DNA of 64,000 nt from CAZIPN01 sp964541225 (GTDB lineage Bacteria > Actinomycetota > Coriobacteriia > Anaerosomatales > JAAXUF01), in NCBI GenBank assembly GCA_964541225.1, contig CAZIPN010000009.1, positions 1 to 64,000 on the forward strand, given 5' to 3'. The notes under the pieces were generated by a model, which was given only the letters and a program-made list of their open reading frames with translations, did no database searches and was not told the origin of the DNA. The position numbers were made by a program, and so were the translations under genes. Numbering within the stretch: the first letter of the stretch is position 1; the number at the start of each line of letters is the position of its first letter. Positions 39,174 through 49,081 of the stretch are shown piece after piece.

Positions 39174-39463
39174 AGCGCAGCCTGGAATATTTTGCCATCG
39201 GGACGCTGGTCGGCGCGGTGATCGGGTTCTTGGCGGGGGTGCTACTAGCGCCAAGCAGCGGGCAGAAGACCCGAGAGCGCCTAGCGAATGAGGCGCTGAG
39301 GGCCGCTGAGCTTGCGCGCGCTGTGGCCGAGAAAGCAGAGGATGCCGCCGAGGCGCTCGGGGGACGAGTCGAGCACTACCTGGGGCGCGACGAAGAGCTG
39401 GCGTGGCGCAAGGTGCGCGAGATTCGAGAGGGTGTCCAGCGGTACACGCAAGCCCAGGCATGA
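39170..39463 (+). CDS. YtxH-like membrane-anchored small protein
   Basis: A 97-residue protein with one membrane helix (about 8-27, IGTLVGAVIGFLAGVLLAPSSG) followed by an amphipathic, charged helix rich in Ala, Glu and Arg. This is the layout of YtxH domain proteins, which are linked to stress in Bacillus, though their role is unknown. Its GTG overlaps the parB stop (GTGA), so it is made with the partition proteins. Confidence 0.8.
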   Translation: MKRSLEYFAIGTLVGAVIGFLAGVLLAPSSGQKTRERLANEALRAAELARAVAEKAEDAAEALGGRVEHYLGRDEELAWRKVREIREGVQRYTQAQA

Positions 39464-39512
39464 TGTCAGACCCATCTGGCACTCTCGTTCCATTGGGAAT
39501 GAGGAGTGTCTG

Positions 39513-42326
39513 ATGTCACTGCGGTTCATAACCGGTGCGGCGAATAGCGGCAAGACCGGCGAGGTGCTGGACGAGGCACTGCTTGCGGTTGCGCGAGGCG
39601 AGTCGCCAGTGCTCGTTGTGCCGAATCACGCGGATGCTCACCGGCTCGAGAGCGAACTAGCGGACAAGAGCCCGATGGGAGTTCGGGTGTCCGCTCTTGA
39701 TCAATTTGTGCTGGACTTGTGGCTGCTTCACGGGGATGGTCGCCGCGTTGTCCGTTCCCACGAACGAAACTCGATCATCGCTCATGTGCTAGCGCGGGGT
39801 GTTGAGGAGTCCCTTGAGTACATAGCGCATACCCCGGGGTTGCGAACTTTGCTGGCGCGGCTCGCAGCACAAGCCGGTCCCGAGATCAACGCATTAGAGA
39901 ATTGCGGAGGGGGCGTTCGGTCAGCCGTCAACAGGTTGCTCGACGCCTATTCTGATGCACTTGATCAGGCGGGGTTGGTGGAGGGGCGGAGGGCGAGGAA
40001 GATTCTGGCAGACACAGAGCCGACGTTGCCCGGCCCGGCCGGATTTCTTCGCTTCGACACTCTCGAGCGATCAGACGTTGATCTCCTGGCAGGACTGGCG
40101 AAACACAATGCCGTGAGTGTTGCGCTGACGTGGGAACCCGGTTTCGCCCCAACTCGAGCGAACGATGGGATCGCCCGAGCCATCGACCGCTTGGCTTCGG
40201 AACGCGTACAGCTGAGCGAAACCAAGCCAACCGGGGAGATTGCCGAGCTGGCTCGCGCGCTCTTCGGGGGCCCTGCTGGACTCGTGGCGAGGGGACACGT
40301 GGTCCACGGGATGGCCCTCGGTATGGAAGCGGAGATCGCACTAGTCACGCGGCTGGTGACCCAGACGATTGAGAAGGATACGGCGCCGGAACGCGTGGCT
40401 GTCGTGTTTCCCGATGTGGCGAAGAGATTCACTGATCTGCGGAGGGCTTTTCGGGCTGCCGAAATCCCGACCGAATTCCAAACCACCCTTCGTTTCTCCG
40501 CAACACCGTTTGGTCGCGCGTACCTGAACGTACTCGTTCTTGCCCTTGGGGCTGGAGGTCGGGAAGAGGCAATGGGATTTTCTGCCAGTCCATTCTCGGG
40601 GGTGGATAGTCCCGCTGCGCAGGATCTCGACCGCACGTGGCGGAGGCGTCGCGTGAGCCAGCCCAGGGCCATTGCGAGATCGCTGAAGGGGCTCAGCCCG
40701 TCAGCGAGTGAGGCTGTTGACGCCGCGCTTGTCGCCACCAGCAAACCACTGACGCAGGAATCATTGCCAGCATGGCAGCTGGTCGCGGACACCCTTCTAC
40801 GCGCGGGTGCAGAAGGGAGGCGAGGGGGAGATCGAGACGGCCCGCTTGAAGACGCGGCGGCCTACCAGGCAGTGTCTGTCGCGTTGTCGGAGATGGCGCG
40901 AATGCCAGTCGCGCTTCGGCCAGCAGACGCGGTTCAGGCTCTAAGAGATGTAGCGGTTCGGGTTGATTCTCGCGAGACTCCGGGCAAAGTGCAGGTCTGC
41001 GACTTGGGCGCCGTCGGCGCCCGCCGCTTCGATGTTGTGATTGTGGGTGGTTTGACCGACATCGAGTTTTCGACGACGGATCGAGATTCTGTCGAAGACG
41101 AATGGGGAAGCGCGCTCGATTCAGCTGAAAGAGCGAGTGCAGGGGATTTGGCCAGATTGAGATTCTACTCGTTGACAGCTCGCGCGCGAGACCGGCTGGT
41201 GCTCGTGCGCCAAGAAGGCGATAGCGACGATCGGGAGTATCGTCCGTCAGCTGTTTGGGATGACGTTCTCGAGGCGTATCGGTCCGAGAGGGACACGGCG
41301 GAGGATCTGCGCAGCGCACTCCCCGCCGTGCGCATGAGCGGGTCACACATCGAGACGTTCGCACCCCAGCAAACGCGCGGACGAGCGCGAGCAAGAGAAT
41401 CGGCAACCACTCTCCGATTTAGGGAGGCGGATCGATCGCAGATAGCAAGTGCTGCAGGATTGTCTGCGATTGGAGCGCAACGAACGTACTCGGCAACTGA
41501 GGTTGAAACCTACCTGCAGTGTCCGTACAGGTGGTTTCATGAACGGATCGTGCGACCGCAGGACATTGACTCAGAGTTCGATGCTCGAGAACAGGGCAAG
41601 CGGGCACACCGTTTGTTGGCCGCTTTCTACGAACATCTGGCCGCCGAAGGGCCACGCGAGCGTGTGACGCCCGATTGGCTTGAGGTAGCGCTGGAGCTGT
41701 TCGCCGAGGTAGCGCGTATCGAATCGTTGCGGATGCCGCAGCCGCATGCGCTTGCAGAAAGGCTCGCCGCCGCTCGGGCGTATTTCTGGGCGCGTTCGGT
41801 GATTGAGGCGGACGCGACCTTCCTTCCGGAACATGTCCCGCGATACTCCGAGATCAGCTTCGGCGAGGAACGTCCCTTTCGATTCGCCGGTGTGATCTTC
41901 CGCGGGAGGATTGATCGGATCGATGCAGGCCCGAGAAGCGTGTTTGTGACGGACTATAAGTCGGCACGTGAGGTTGTTGGCCTGTCGGGGTTCGACGGCG
42001 GCGGGAGGGTGCAGCCGGTGATCTACGCGGCCGCTGCTGAGGTGCTACTCGGGGCTCCTGTCGCGGGCTCCGCGTACCGCTCGCTGAGAAGTGGAAAGGT
42101 GCGGGGCTTCTGGAGGCGCGATCTCTTCGAGAAGGTTCCACAGGAGATGTATCTGGGGGATGCGCTGGATGAGCAGGGCTTCGGGGATCTGATTGCCCGG
42201 ACATCGGAGAGGGTCATCGCGGCGACCGATGCCATGAAGGCGGGCAGGATCGAGCCCAAGCCGGCTTCTCGCGAAACGTGCTCGCACTGTGGACTCTCTG
42301 CCGTGTGTGGGGGGTCACGACGATGA
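39513..42326 (+). CDS. addB: AddB-like helicase-nuclease subunit with Fe-S PD-(D/E)XK domain
   Basis: A 937-residue subunit of an AddAB-type double-strand break resection enzyme. A Walker A-like GAANSGKT is at 8-15, but the rest of the helicase core is degenerate, as in AddB. The C-terminal nuclease has GRIDRIDAG and TDYKSA (catalytic Asp and Lys) and four cysteines: one in YLQCPYRWF and three in CSHCGLSAVC, the 4Fe-4S clamp. The ATG at 39513 has GAGGAG 6 bases upstream. addA starts in an ATGA overlap. Confidence 0.88.
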   Translation: MSLRFITGAANSGKTGEVLDEALLAVARGESPVLVVPNHADAHRLESELADKSPMGVRVSALDQFVLDLWLLHGDGRRVVRSHERNSIIAHVLARGVEESLEYIAHTPGLRTLLARLAAQAGPEINALENCGGGVRSAVNRLLDAYSDALDQAGLVEGRRARKILADTEPTLPGPAGFLRFDTLERSDVDLLAGLAKHNAVSVALTWEPGFAPTRANDGIARAIDRLASERVQLSETKPTGEIAELARALFGGPAGLVARGHVVHGMALGMEAEIALVTRLVTQTIEKDTAPERVAVVFPDVAKRFTDLRRAFRAAEIPTEFQTTLRFSATPFGRAYLNVLVLALGAGGREEAMGFSASPFSGVDSPAAQDLDRTWRRRRVSQPRAIARSLKGLSPSASEAVDAALVATSKPLTQESLPAWQLVADTLLRAGAEGRRGGDRDGPLEDAAAYQAVSVALSEMARMPVALRPADAVQALRDVAVRVDSRETPGKVQVCDLGAVGARRFDVVIVGGLTDIEFSTTDRDSVEDEWGSALDSAERASAGDLARLRFYSLTARARDRLVLVRQEGDSDDREYRPSAVWDDVLEAYRSERDTAEDLRSALPAVRMSGSHIETFAPQQTRGRARARESATTLRFREADRSQIASAAGLSAIGAQRTYSATEVETYLQCPYRWFHERIVRPQDIDSEFDAREQGKRAHRLLAAFYEHLAAEGPRERVTPDWLEVALELFAEVARIESLRMPQPHALAERLAAARAYFWARSVIEADATFLPEHVPRYSEISFGEERPFRFAGVIFRGRIDRIDAGPRSVFVTDYKSAREVVGLSGFDGGGRVQPVIYAAAAEVLLGAPVAGSAYRSLRSGKVRGFWRRDLFEKVPQEMYLGDALDEQGFGDLIARTSERVIAATDAMKAGRIEPKPASRETCSHCGLSAVCGGSRR

Positions 42327-45300
42327 TGCAGGGACTGAACGAGGGGCAGAGACTGGCGGCCGAGTGCCTTGACCGCCCCGTTCTCGTGGCCGCTGGTGCC
42401 GGATCGGGCAAGACGAAGATGCTCGCTCATCGATTCGCGAACGCCGTTATTCCGGGGGCGATTGACGGCTGGCGGCCGGCGTCGGTGGACGACGTGCTGG
42501 CGATTACCTTCACGGACAAGGCCGCGAGAGAGATTGGCGAACGGGTGCGACTTGCGCTCTTCGCCGCAGATCGGTGGGATGACGGACGCCGGGTTCACCA
42601 CGCCTGGATATCCACAATACACGGGTTGTGCAGTCGGTTGTTGCGTCGTCACCCGGTGGAGGCGGCTGTGGACCCGCTCTTCTCAGTTGCAGATGCAATC
42701 CAAGTTGGCCGCATGCGGGAAGAGGCTTTCGAGCAGGTCGCCGAGGCCTTCGTGGCCAGTGGCGATGCCGAGGGCGCGTTGTTCGATGACTACGGGTATG
42801 AGGCGGTGTTCTCGGCGTGTGTTGAGATCGCGCGCGAGCTATCAGTACTCGGGGGAGCGCCGGGCGACATCGTGCTGGAGTCCACGGAGGGGATGGCAAC
42901 GCTGCTGGAAGAAACTGAGAATGTCCTGAATCAAGGGAGGACCACGTGCGATCTCCCGTATGTGGGATCGAGTTCTGATCCGTCGGATCATGCTGAGCGT
43001 TGCGAAGTGCTCCTGGAGCGCTGTGCGAGGTTGTCCCGTTCTGGTGAGGAGAACGCCCTCCTCGGCGACTTGCTGACGATCCTCGGCGACTACCAACCAC
43101 TCAGGCGGCTCAAGGGGCTCGAGGCAGAGGCCGCCGAGTTTGCGGCCGCGAAGGAGGATCTAAGCGGACGCGTAGCTGCCGCACTTGTCGCGCCGCACGC
43201 ACGGGCGCTCAAGAGGCTGGCCGAGGACTTCTCGGCGGCATATGCGGGACTGAAGTCAGCATCAGGGATGCTGGATTTCGATGACTTGCAGGTCAAAGCC
43301 GTACGTCTGCTTGAACACGAACCGGATCTGGCGCGGCGCTACCGGGAGCAATTTCGGGTTGTGATGGTAGATGAGTTTCAAGACACCGATGCGTTGCAGC
43401 TGAGGCTGGTCGAAGCTCTGTCGGAGGGCAACCTGTGCACGGTGGGTGACGAGAATCAGTCCATCTACCGCTTCAGGGGCGCCGACGTTGACGTCTACAG
43501 GGTCCATCGCCGAGACATGGAAGAACGGGGGGCTTTCGTTGCTACGTTGGCCGTCAACTATCGCTCTCATCCGGACGTACTGGAGTTCGTGAACACCGTG
43601 TTCGGATCCGAGGAGTACTTCGGAGAAGGAGACGGTGGCCTGTTGAGGCTCGTACCAGCCCAAAGCCGGGCAACGGAGTTCGACCAAGCGGTGTTCGGGG
43701 CTGGCCCGCGCGTGGAGGCGCTATTCATCGACGCGACGGATTCCGAAGGATCGGCGCGAGCCACGGAGGCGAGACAGGTCGCCGAACGGGTTCGTCGGCT
43801 GTGTGACGCAGGGGCCAGCGCCCAAGACGTGGCCATCCTGATGCACTCGTACTCGCAGGCCCATGTGTACGCGAATGCCTTGTCACGAGAAGGCATTCGC
43901 GCCGTGATTGTCGGCGGCAGTCGGTTCTTCGGCATGCCTGAGATCGCAATCATGCGCGCGCTGAACCGGGTGATAGCCAACGCCGAGGATGATGGTGCGC
44001 TCGGTGTGTTGCTGGCCTCGGACTTCGTTCCGATCACGAGTGATGCGCTGGCGATCTTGCGAATGGGCTCAGGGGAGCGAGACCGTCGATCGCTGTGGGC
44101 GCTGCTGCGCGAGGCGAATGGCGCGCTGTCCGAGGACGACCACGATGCTGTTGAACGGCTGGTATGGGTTCTGGAGCGTGCTCGAGATCGGGTCGGCGCA
44201 TCGCCGCTCGGCGAAGTACTGCTGCTTGCCGTGGAAGAAGCTGGATGGGACTTGAGGCTGCTCTCACAGGGCAACACGGGCCGAGAAGCGTTCGCGAACG
44301 TCCTGAAGTTCGCGCGTCAAGCCGGGGAGTTCGAGCGGACCGTCGGAACAGGACCCGCAGGATTTGCTCGGCAATTGGATACCAGGGAGCGGCTGGGAGA
44401 CATCGAGACTCCGGCGACACTCGCTGCCGACGGATCAGACGCGGTGCGCATCATGAGCATACACGCGTCCAAGGGGCTGGAGTTTCCGATCGTAGTGGTT
44501 CCGGAGCTTGCGGCACACAGCGCCCGCGACAACGTGAGCGTGAGGACCGCGCGGAAGGGGAGATCGCTGGCACTGGCGTTGAAGACGCCGGTATCCGACG
44601 ACGGACGCGTTCGTCCGTCGTCATCGTGGTTCTCGGAGTTCTCTGAGCAAGACAGGCAGGCGAGTGATGAGGAACGAGCGCGCATTCTCTATGTCGCGTT
44701 CACGCGAGCTCGCGAGGCGCTGCTTGTGAGCGGCTCGATGAAGATGCGACCGAAAGGGCCGTCGAAAGCCACCAACAATCTCGCGCGGATGGCGCGGATT
44801 CTCGGAGTCCAGATTCCTGTCACGGGCCCGTCTGATGAAGTTGTGGCGGTGCCGGGTTCATCGGTGCGCTGCCGAGTGAGGGTGGTCGAGGCCGAGAGAC
44901 CCGCCGAGCAGGAATCGACCAGGGAGTCCTCGCTTGATGGGATTCTGCTTGCGCCGCGTCCGGGCGCGGTCACGAAGGAAGAGCCCGGGGTCAGGGTGCC
45001 GAAGCGCATGTCGTACACGCAGTTGAATGAGTTCGCACAGTGCCCTCGGCGATTCTGGGTTCGGCGAATCCTTGGCGTGAAGCCAGTGGAGTCGGGCCAT
45101 GCGGGAGAAGTCAGCCCGCTCCTGTTTGGGACGGCCCTTCATGCGGCACTGCGTCTGGTGACGCAGGAGGGGCTAGGGCCGAGTGACGATCGAATTGAAA
45201 CACTCGGCAGGTACTTTGAGCTTCCGCCCGACATGGTGAAGCGACTGAAACATGCGGTCCGCCAGTACGTTGAGTCCGATGTGGCTCGCCGAGCGGAGGC

Positions 45301-45748
45301 GGGTACCAACGTGAGGCGGGAATCGCCATTTGCCATGAAGATCGGAGGCCGCTTCCTCTTGACGGGCTCCATTGATCTGTACTCTCGTACGGGGGACTCA
45401 GCGCTCGTGGTCGACTATAAGTCGGGCGCTGTGGGTGAGCTTGCTGAGCTAGAAGAGCACTACCGTTTGCAGGCGGAGTGCTACGGGCTTGCCGCACTTC
45501 GTGATGGGTGTCAACGAGTTGCTGTCGAGTTCGTCAGAGTCGAGGTAGACGACGTGAAGGGCGCAGGGATGCAGCAGGTGAGGTTTGCTTTGGAGGCCGA
45601 CGACGCCTCGCGAATCGAAGCCGATCTGGTCCGGCGCTACGAGGAAATGGAAGCATCGGAGTTCGACCCCACTCCATCGAAGAGCGCCTGCGTGAGCTGT
45701 GGCGTGCCAGAAGGCTTGTGTTCTGAAGCCAGAAGGTTCGTCCTCTGA
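42323..45748 (+). CDS. addA: AddA-like UvrD-family helicase-nuclease
   Basis: A 1141-residue SF1A helicase fused to a PD-(D/E)XK nuclease; with AddB it unwinds and degrades broken DNA ends to start recombination. GAGSGKT is at 25-31, with FTDKAAREI, VDEFQDTD, GDENQSIYRFRGAD, VNYRSHP, IMSIHASKGLEF and YVAFTRARE following. The C-terminal nuclease shows TGSIDLY and VDYKSG. Unusually for AddA, it also has a Cys in AQCPRRFW and three more in CVSCGVPEGLC, suggesting its own Fe-S cluster. Confidence 0.9.
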   Translation: MMQGLNEGQRLAAECLDRPVLVAAGAGSGKTKMLAHRFANAVIPGAIDGWRPASVDDVLAITFTDKAAREIGERVRLALFAADRWDDGRRVHHAWISTIHGLCSRLLRRHPVEAAVDPLFSVADAIQVGRMREEAFEQVAEAFVASGDAEGALFDDYGYEAVFSACVEIARELSVLGGAPGDIVLESTEGMATLLEETENVLNQGRTTCDLPYVGSSSDPSDHAERCEVLLERCARLSRSGEENALLGDLLTILGDYQPLRRLKGLEAEAAEFAAAKEDLSGRVAAALVAPHARALKRLAEDFSAAYAGLKSASGMLDFDDLQVKAVRLLEHEPDLARRYREQFRVVMVDEFQDTDALQLRLVEALSEGNLCTVGDENQSIYRFRGADVDVYRVHRRDMEERGAFVATLAVNYRSHPDVLEFVNTVFGSEEYFGEGDGGLLRLVPAQSRATEFDQAVFGAGPRVEALFIDATDSEGSARATEARQVAERVRRLCDAGASAQDVAILMHSYSQAHVYANALSREGIRAVIVGGSRFFGMPEIAIMRALNRVIANAEDDGALGVLLASDFVPITSDALAILRMGSGERDRRSLWALLREANGALSEDDHDAVERLVWVLERARDRVGASPLGEVLLLAVEEAGWDLRLLSQGNTGREAFANVLKFARQAGEFERTVGTGPAGFARQLDTRERLGDIETPATLAADGSDAVRIMSIHASKGLEFPIVVVPELAAHSARDNVSVRTARKGRSLALALKTPVSDDGRVRPSSSWFSEFSEQDRQASDEERARILYVAFTRAREALLVSGSMKMRPKGPSKATNNLARMARILGVQIPVTGPSDEVVAVPGSSVRCRVRVVEAERPAEQESTRESSLDGILLAPRPGAVTKEEPGVRVPKRMSYTQLNEFAQCPRRFWVRRILGVKPVESGHAGEVSPLLFGTALHAALRLVTQEGLGPSDDRIETLGRYFELPPDMVKRLKHAVRQYVESDVARRAEAGTNVRRESPFAMKIGGRFLLTGSIDLYSRTGDSALVVDYKSGAVGELAELEEHYRLQAECYGLAALRDGCQRVAVEFVRVEVDDVKGAGMQQVRFALEADDASRIEADLVRRYEEMEASEFDPTPSKSACVSCGVPEGLCSEARRFVL

Positions 45749-45778
45749 GGTGCCTGGAGAGTCGTCCACAGCGCGGCG

Positions 45779-46831
45779 TCACTGGGTCGAAGAGTCGCTC
45801 ACGCGCTGGCGAAGCTGGCCGCACGCCGCGTCTATGTCACCCCCGCGCTCTGTCCGGGTGGAGACCTCGATCCCGGCACCGCGCAGCGCACGCTCGAAGA
45901 CCTCGATCCTCTTGGCGGGGGAGCGAACGAAGCCAGCATCGTCGACCGGATTCATGGGGATCAGGTTGACGTGCACAAGCAAACCCCGACAGAAGCTCAC
46001 GAGTGCGGCGAGCTCGGTGTCGGTGTCGTTCACGTCGGCTATGAGCGCGAACTCGAGAGAGGGCCGTCGCCCGGTTGCAGCCGCGTACTCGGCAAGTGAA
46101 TCGCGCAACGCCGAGAGAGAGATCGCTCTCACGCCGGGCATCAAGCGATCACGAGTTGATTGCACCGCCGAGTGCAACGAGATAGCGAGGGTGAATTGCT
46201 CGGGTTCGGCCGAGATGCGGCGTATGCCAGCGGTCAAGCCGCACGTGGAGATGGTGACGTGGCGGGCACCGACGCCGCGCCCTTCAGCCGCATTGACGAA
46301 GCGCAGCGCGCCGAGAACCGCACTGTAGTTCGCAAACGGTTCCCCTTGTCCCATTGCCACGACGTTGGTGACGCGCATGCCGAAGTCCTCGGCGACCAAG
46401 CTGACTTGGTCGACCATCTCCCCGGGGCCCAAGTCACGGATGAGTCCACCGATGCCGGTCGCACAAAATGCGCACCCCATGGCGCACCCGACTTGAGTTG
46501 AGAAGCACACCGTCAATCGATCGCCAGAGGGCAAGCCAACGGTCTCGACTGAGGCGCCATCGGCCAGACGCAACAAGTACTTGCGAGTGCCGTCCGCTGA
46601 CTCCTGCCGTGTGATGATGTCGGGGAAAGGAAGAGCCAGTCGGCTCGCGAGGGTGTCTCGCAAACCGGCTGGCAGATCCGTCATCTCCTCGTATGTGCGA
46701 GCCGCTCGTCCATAGAGCCAGCGCTCTATCTGGAGAGCACGATACTTCGGCTCGCCCAAACCGGCTACCAGCGCAGCGAGCCCCGCACGGTCAAGCGCCT
46801 TGATGCCAACGGGATCCGCATGAGTGGGCAC
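45779..46831 (-). CDS. rlmN: 23S rRNA (adenine-2503-C2)/tRNA methyltransferase RlmN
   Basis: A 350-residue radical SAM enzyme that methylates A2503 of 23S rRNA and A37 of tRNAs. The radical SAM cysteines are C116, C120 and C123 (CAMGCAFC); the mechanistic Cys pair includes that in the C-terminal DAACGQLR. Its GTG start shares one base with the rubrerythrin stop. Pairing with rubrerythrin fits an oxygen-sensitive Fe-S enzyme but may be coincidental. Confidence 0.95.
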   Translation of the reverse strand: MPTHADPVGIKALDRAGLAALVAGLGEPKYRALQIERWLYGRAARTYEEMTDLPAGLRDTLASRLALPFPDIITRQESADGTRKYLLRLADGASVETVGLPSGDRLTVCFSTQVGCAMGCAFCATGIGGLIRDLGPGEMVDQVSLVAEDFGMRVTNVVAMGQGEPFANYSAVLGALRFVNAAEGRGVGARHVTISTCGLTAGIRRISAEPEQFTLAISLHSAVQSTRDRLMPGVRAISLSALRDSLAEYAAATGRRPSLEFALIADVNDTDTELAALVSFCRGLLVHVNLIPMNPVDDAGFVRSPAKRIEVFERALRGAGIEVSTRTERGGDIDAACGQLRQRVSDSSTQ

Positions 46832-47343
46832 TACTGCTGCTCGAGCTCCTCCAGTGCCTTGAGGTACGCGGCACGATGCTCGTCTTCATAGTGACCAACC
46901 TGACGGAAGTAGAGCGCGATGTCACCGAGCCCCTCCTCCTCGGCAGTCTGAGCGAACGAGGGATACATCTCGGTGCACTCGTACGATTCGCCCTCAGCAG
47001 CCGCCTTGAGGTTACCGGCGGTGCTGCCAGCGCCGCCCATATACGCCAGGTGACCAAGTGCGTGTGCTGTCTCCTCGGCCCCGGCGCGATCGAACGCGTC
47101 GATTGCGGATTGGGGGGCACCCTCCAACTCGGCAACTCGCTTCCAGAGCGTGTAGCGGCGATTGGCCTGCGACTCGCCGGCGAACGCGGCCTTGAGGTTC
47201 TCGAGCGTCTTGGTGCCAGACAAATCCCCGGGGCCCTCGTAGGGCTTGAACGCGGACCGGGGGGCTCCACATACCGGGCAGTTCTCAGGGGCTGGGCCGA
47301 CATGGAAGTAGCCACAACTTGCGCAGCGGTACATCTCTACCAT
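46831..47343 (-). CDS. Rubrerythrin with N-terminal rubredoxin-like domain
   Basis: A 170-residue peroxide-scavenging protein of anaerobes. The rubredoxin-type iron site is N-terminal (C7, C10, C22, C25), the reverse of classical rubrerythrin. The ferritin-like four-helix domain follows, with diiron ligands in GESQANRRY, EETAHALGH, EGESYE and HYEDEHRAAY. The ATG at 47343 has AAAGGAG 6 bases upstream. It reduces hydrogen peroxide using a rubredoxin-type electron supply. Confidence 0.92.
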   Translation of the reverse strand: MVEMYRCASCGYFHVGPAPENCPVCGAPRSAFKPYEGPGDLSGTKTLENLKAAFAGESQANRRYTLWKRVAELEGAPQSAIDAFDRAGAEETAHALGHLAYMGGAGSTAGNLKAAAEGESYECTEMYPSFAQTAEEEGLGDIALYFRQVGHYEDEHRAAYLKALEELEQQ

Positions 47344-47427
47344 CACTGACTCCTTTCATCGTGGGCGCACTACTTTACGACATGTGGTGGTCTTGTACCC
47401 AGTGGTTGGCGCTGACGGCACGAAGAC

Positions 47428-47456
47428 GGAAACCCCGGCGGATAGCCGAGGTTTCC
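47428..47456 (-). terminator. Hairpin between rubrerythrin and htrA genes
   Basis: GGAAACCCCGGC and GCCGAGGTTTCC form a 12-bp stem with one mismatch and a 5-base loop. It lies just upstream of rubrerythrin transcription on the minus strand or at the end of the incoming htrA-facing read; the tail is not T-rich, so the role is uncertain. Confidence 0.4.
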
Positions 47457-47485
47457 GGGGGACGTCTTGCGCTGGCCGGGTGGTG

Positions 47486-48964
47486 CTAGGGCGCAGGCGG
47501 AGTTGTTGCAGTGGATGGAACCGATGTGCCGATATTGGCTGGACGATCGGAGACCAGCACCTTGAGGTGGAGCGTTGTGTTGCCGCGCACGATCGTTAGC
47601 GTCGCGCTTTCGCCGAGGGCATGCTCGCGCACTTTGGCTACCAGGTCCGTCATCGACGTGATGGGTTTGCCATCGACCGCCGTGATGATGTCGCCTGGGT
47701 GGACGCCCGCCTTCTGAGCACCGAAGCCCTTGACGAGCGAGTCAACGAGCGCGCCTTGCGTCACGGAGAGCTTCTTCTGCTGGGCGATGAGGGGGTTGAT
47801 CGTTTCTCCGACCAAGCCAATGAACGGATGGGCGACCTTGCCGCCCTTGATGAGCTGATCGGCAACGCTCACCGCCGTGTCGACTGGAATTGCGAAGCCG
47901 ATACCAGCTGCGGCACCGCTCTGCGAGTAGATCGCCGTGTTGATGCCAACCAAGTGCCCGAGACGGTCAACAAGTGCTCCGCCCGAGTTGCCGGGGTTGA
48001 TTGCCGCATCCGTCTGGATTGTGTCCACCAGAGGCTGAGACTGACCGCTGGAACTGACATCGCTCAGCGAGCGACCAAGGGCAGACACGACTCCTGCCGT
48101 CACCGAATGCTCCAATCCGTATGGAGAGCCGATGGCGACAACGGTCTGGCCAACGAGCACCTTCTTAGAATCGCCGAGTTTGATGACGGGCAATGGGCCG
48201 GGGATCTTGACGACGGCAATGTCGCTGTCAGCATCTCGGCCGACGACCGTTCCTGACCAGGTCTTGCCTGACGGGCTCTTGACCGTGATCGACGTGGCCT
48301 TCTCCACCACATGATTGTTCGTCAGGATGTATGTGCCGCCACCGGGGGCACTGCGAAATGCTACGCCCGAGCCGTTTCCGCCAAGAGGCACCGTGGGATG
48401 GCTGTTGGGCAAGCCGTTCGTGCCGCCCGAACTCACGCCTTCCGTGATCTCAATGTTGACCACAGACGGAACGGCGGCGGCTGCTGCTGCAACGACGGGT
48501 TCGTCGGTCTTGGACGGAACGACGGTGACGTTCTTGCCCGACGATCCGGCACCTTGAGCTTGCAGCATCAACTGACCGCCGAGGATACCGCCGCCAACTC
48601 CGGCAAGCGCGCCGACAACGAATGCGACGACGATGGCGGTAATCACTGCAGCGCCGATACCGGAGCGCTGCGGGGCTGGAGGCTGTGCTGCCGCGTCGGC
48701 GTAGACCGGCGGCACTGTGGAAGCGGGGGGCGCTGCCGCGGCCGCGGGTGGAGCCGAGACTGCGGGTGGAGCCGCGTACGCGGGTGGAGCCGCATACGCG
48801 TTCGGGTCTGCTACGGGAGCAGCCGCGTACGCCGGCGGCTCGGTGGGCGGAGCAGCCATCGGAGGGGGAGCAGCCTCAGGAGAGTACTGCCCGGGCTCGG
48901 CGGATGGCACCTGCTCGGCAGGGGGTACCTCTGGCGCTTTGTCAGGGAACGATTGATCCGACAT
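47486..48964 (-). CDS. HtrA/DegP-like membrane-anchored serine protease
   Basis: A 492-residue envelope quality-control protease. A Pro/Ala-rich cytoplasmic N-terminus of about 100 residues is followed by a membrane helix (about 103-130), a trypsin-like domain with His in TNNHVVEKA, Asp in DADSDIAVVK and Ser in NPGNSGGAL, and one C-terminal PDZ domain (VHPGDIITAVDGKP). The second ATG (48964) is preferred because AAGGAG is 5 bases upstream. The PDZ domain is of the kind that recognises exposed C-termini of misfolded proteins. Confidence 0.94.
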   Translation of the reverse strand: MSDQSFPDKAPEVPPAEQVPSAEPGQYSPEAAPPPMAAPPTEPPAYAAAPVADPNAYAAPPAYAAPPAVSAPPAAAAAPPASTVPPVYADAAAQPPAPQRSGIGAAVITAIVVAFVVGALAGVGGGILGGQLMLQAQGAGSSGKNVTVVPSKTDEPVVAAAAAAVPSVVNIEITEGVSSGGTNGLPNSHPTVPLGGNGSGVAFRSAPGGGTYILTNNHVVEKATSITVKSPSGKTWSGTVVGRDADSDIAVVKIPGPLPVIKLGDSKKVLVGQTVVAIGSPYGLEHSVTAGVVSALGRSLSDVSSSGQSQPLVDTIQTDAAINPGNSGGALVDRLGHLVGINTAIYSQSGAAAGIGFAIPVDTAVSVADQLIKGGKVAHPFIGLVGETINPLIAQQKKLSVTQGALVDSLVKGFGAQKAGVHPGDIITAVDGKPITSMTDLVAKVREHALGESATLTIVRGNTTLHLKVLVSDRPANIGTSVPSTATTPPAP

Positions 48965-49081
48965 CATGACTCCTTCACGAACGCGTAACTACGTACGGTT
49001 GACGTCGCCTGGCGTGCAATGGTAGTCCTAGCAGGTTATACGCCTGGCAATGCAAGTGGTACCTCGGGACACAGGAACTAC

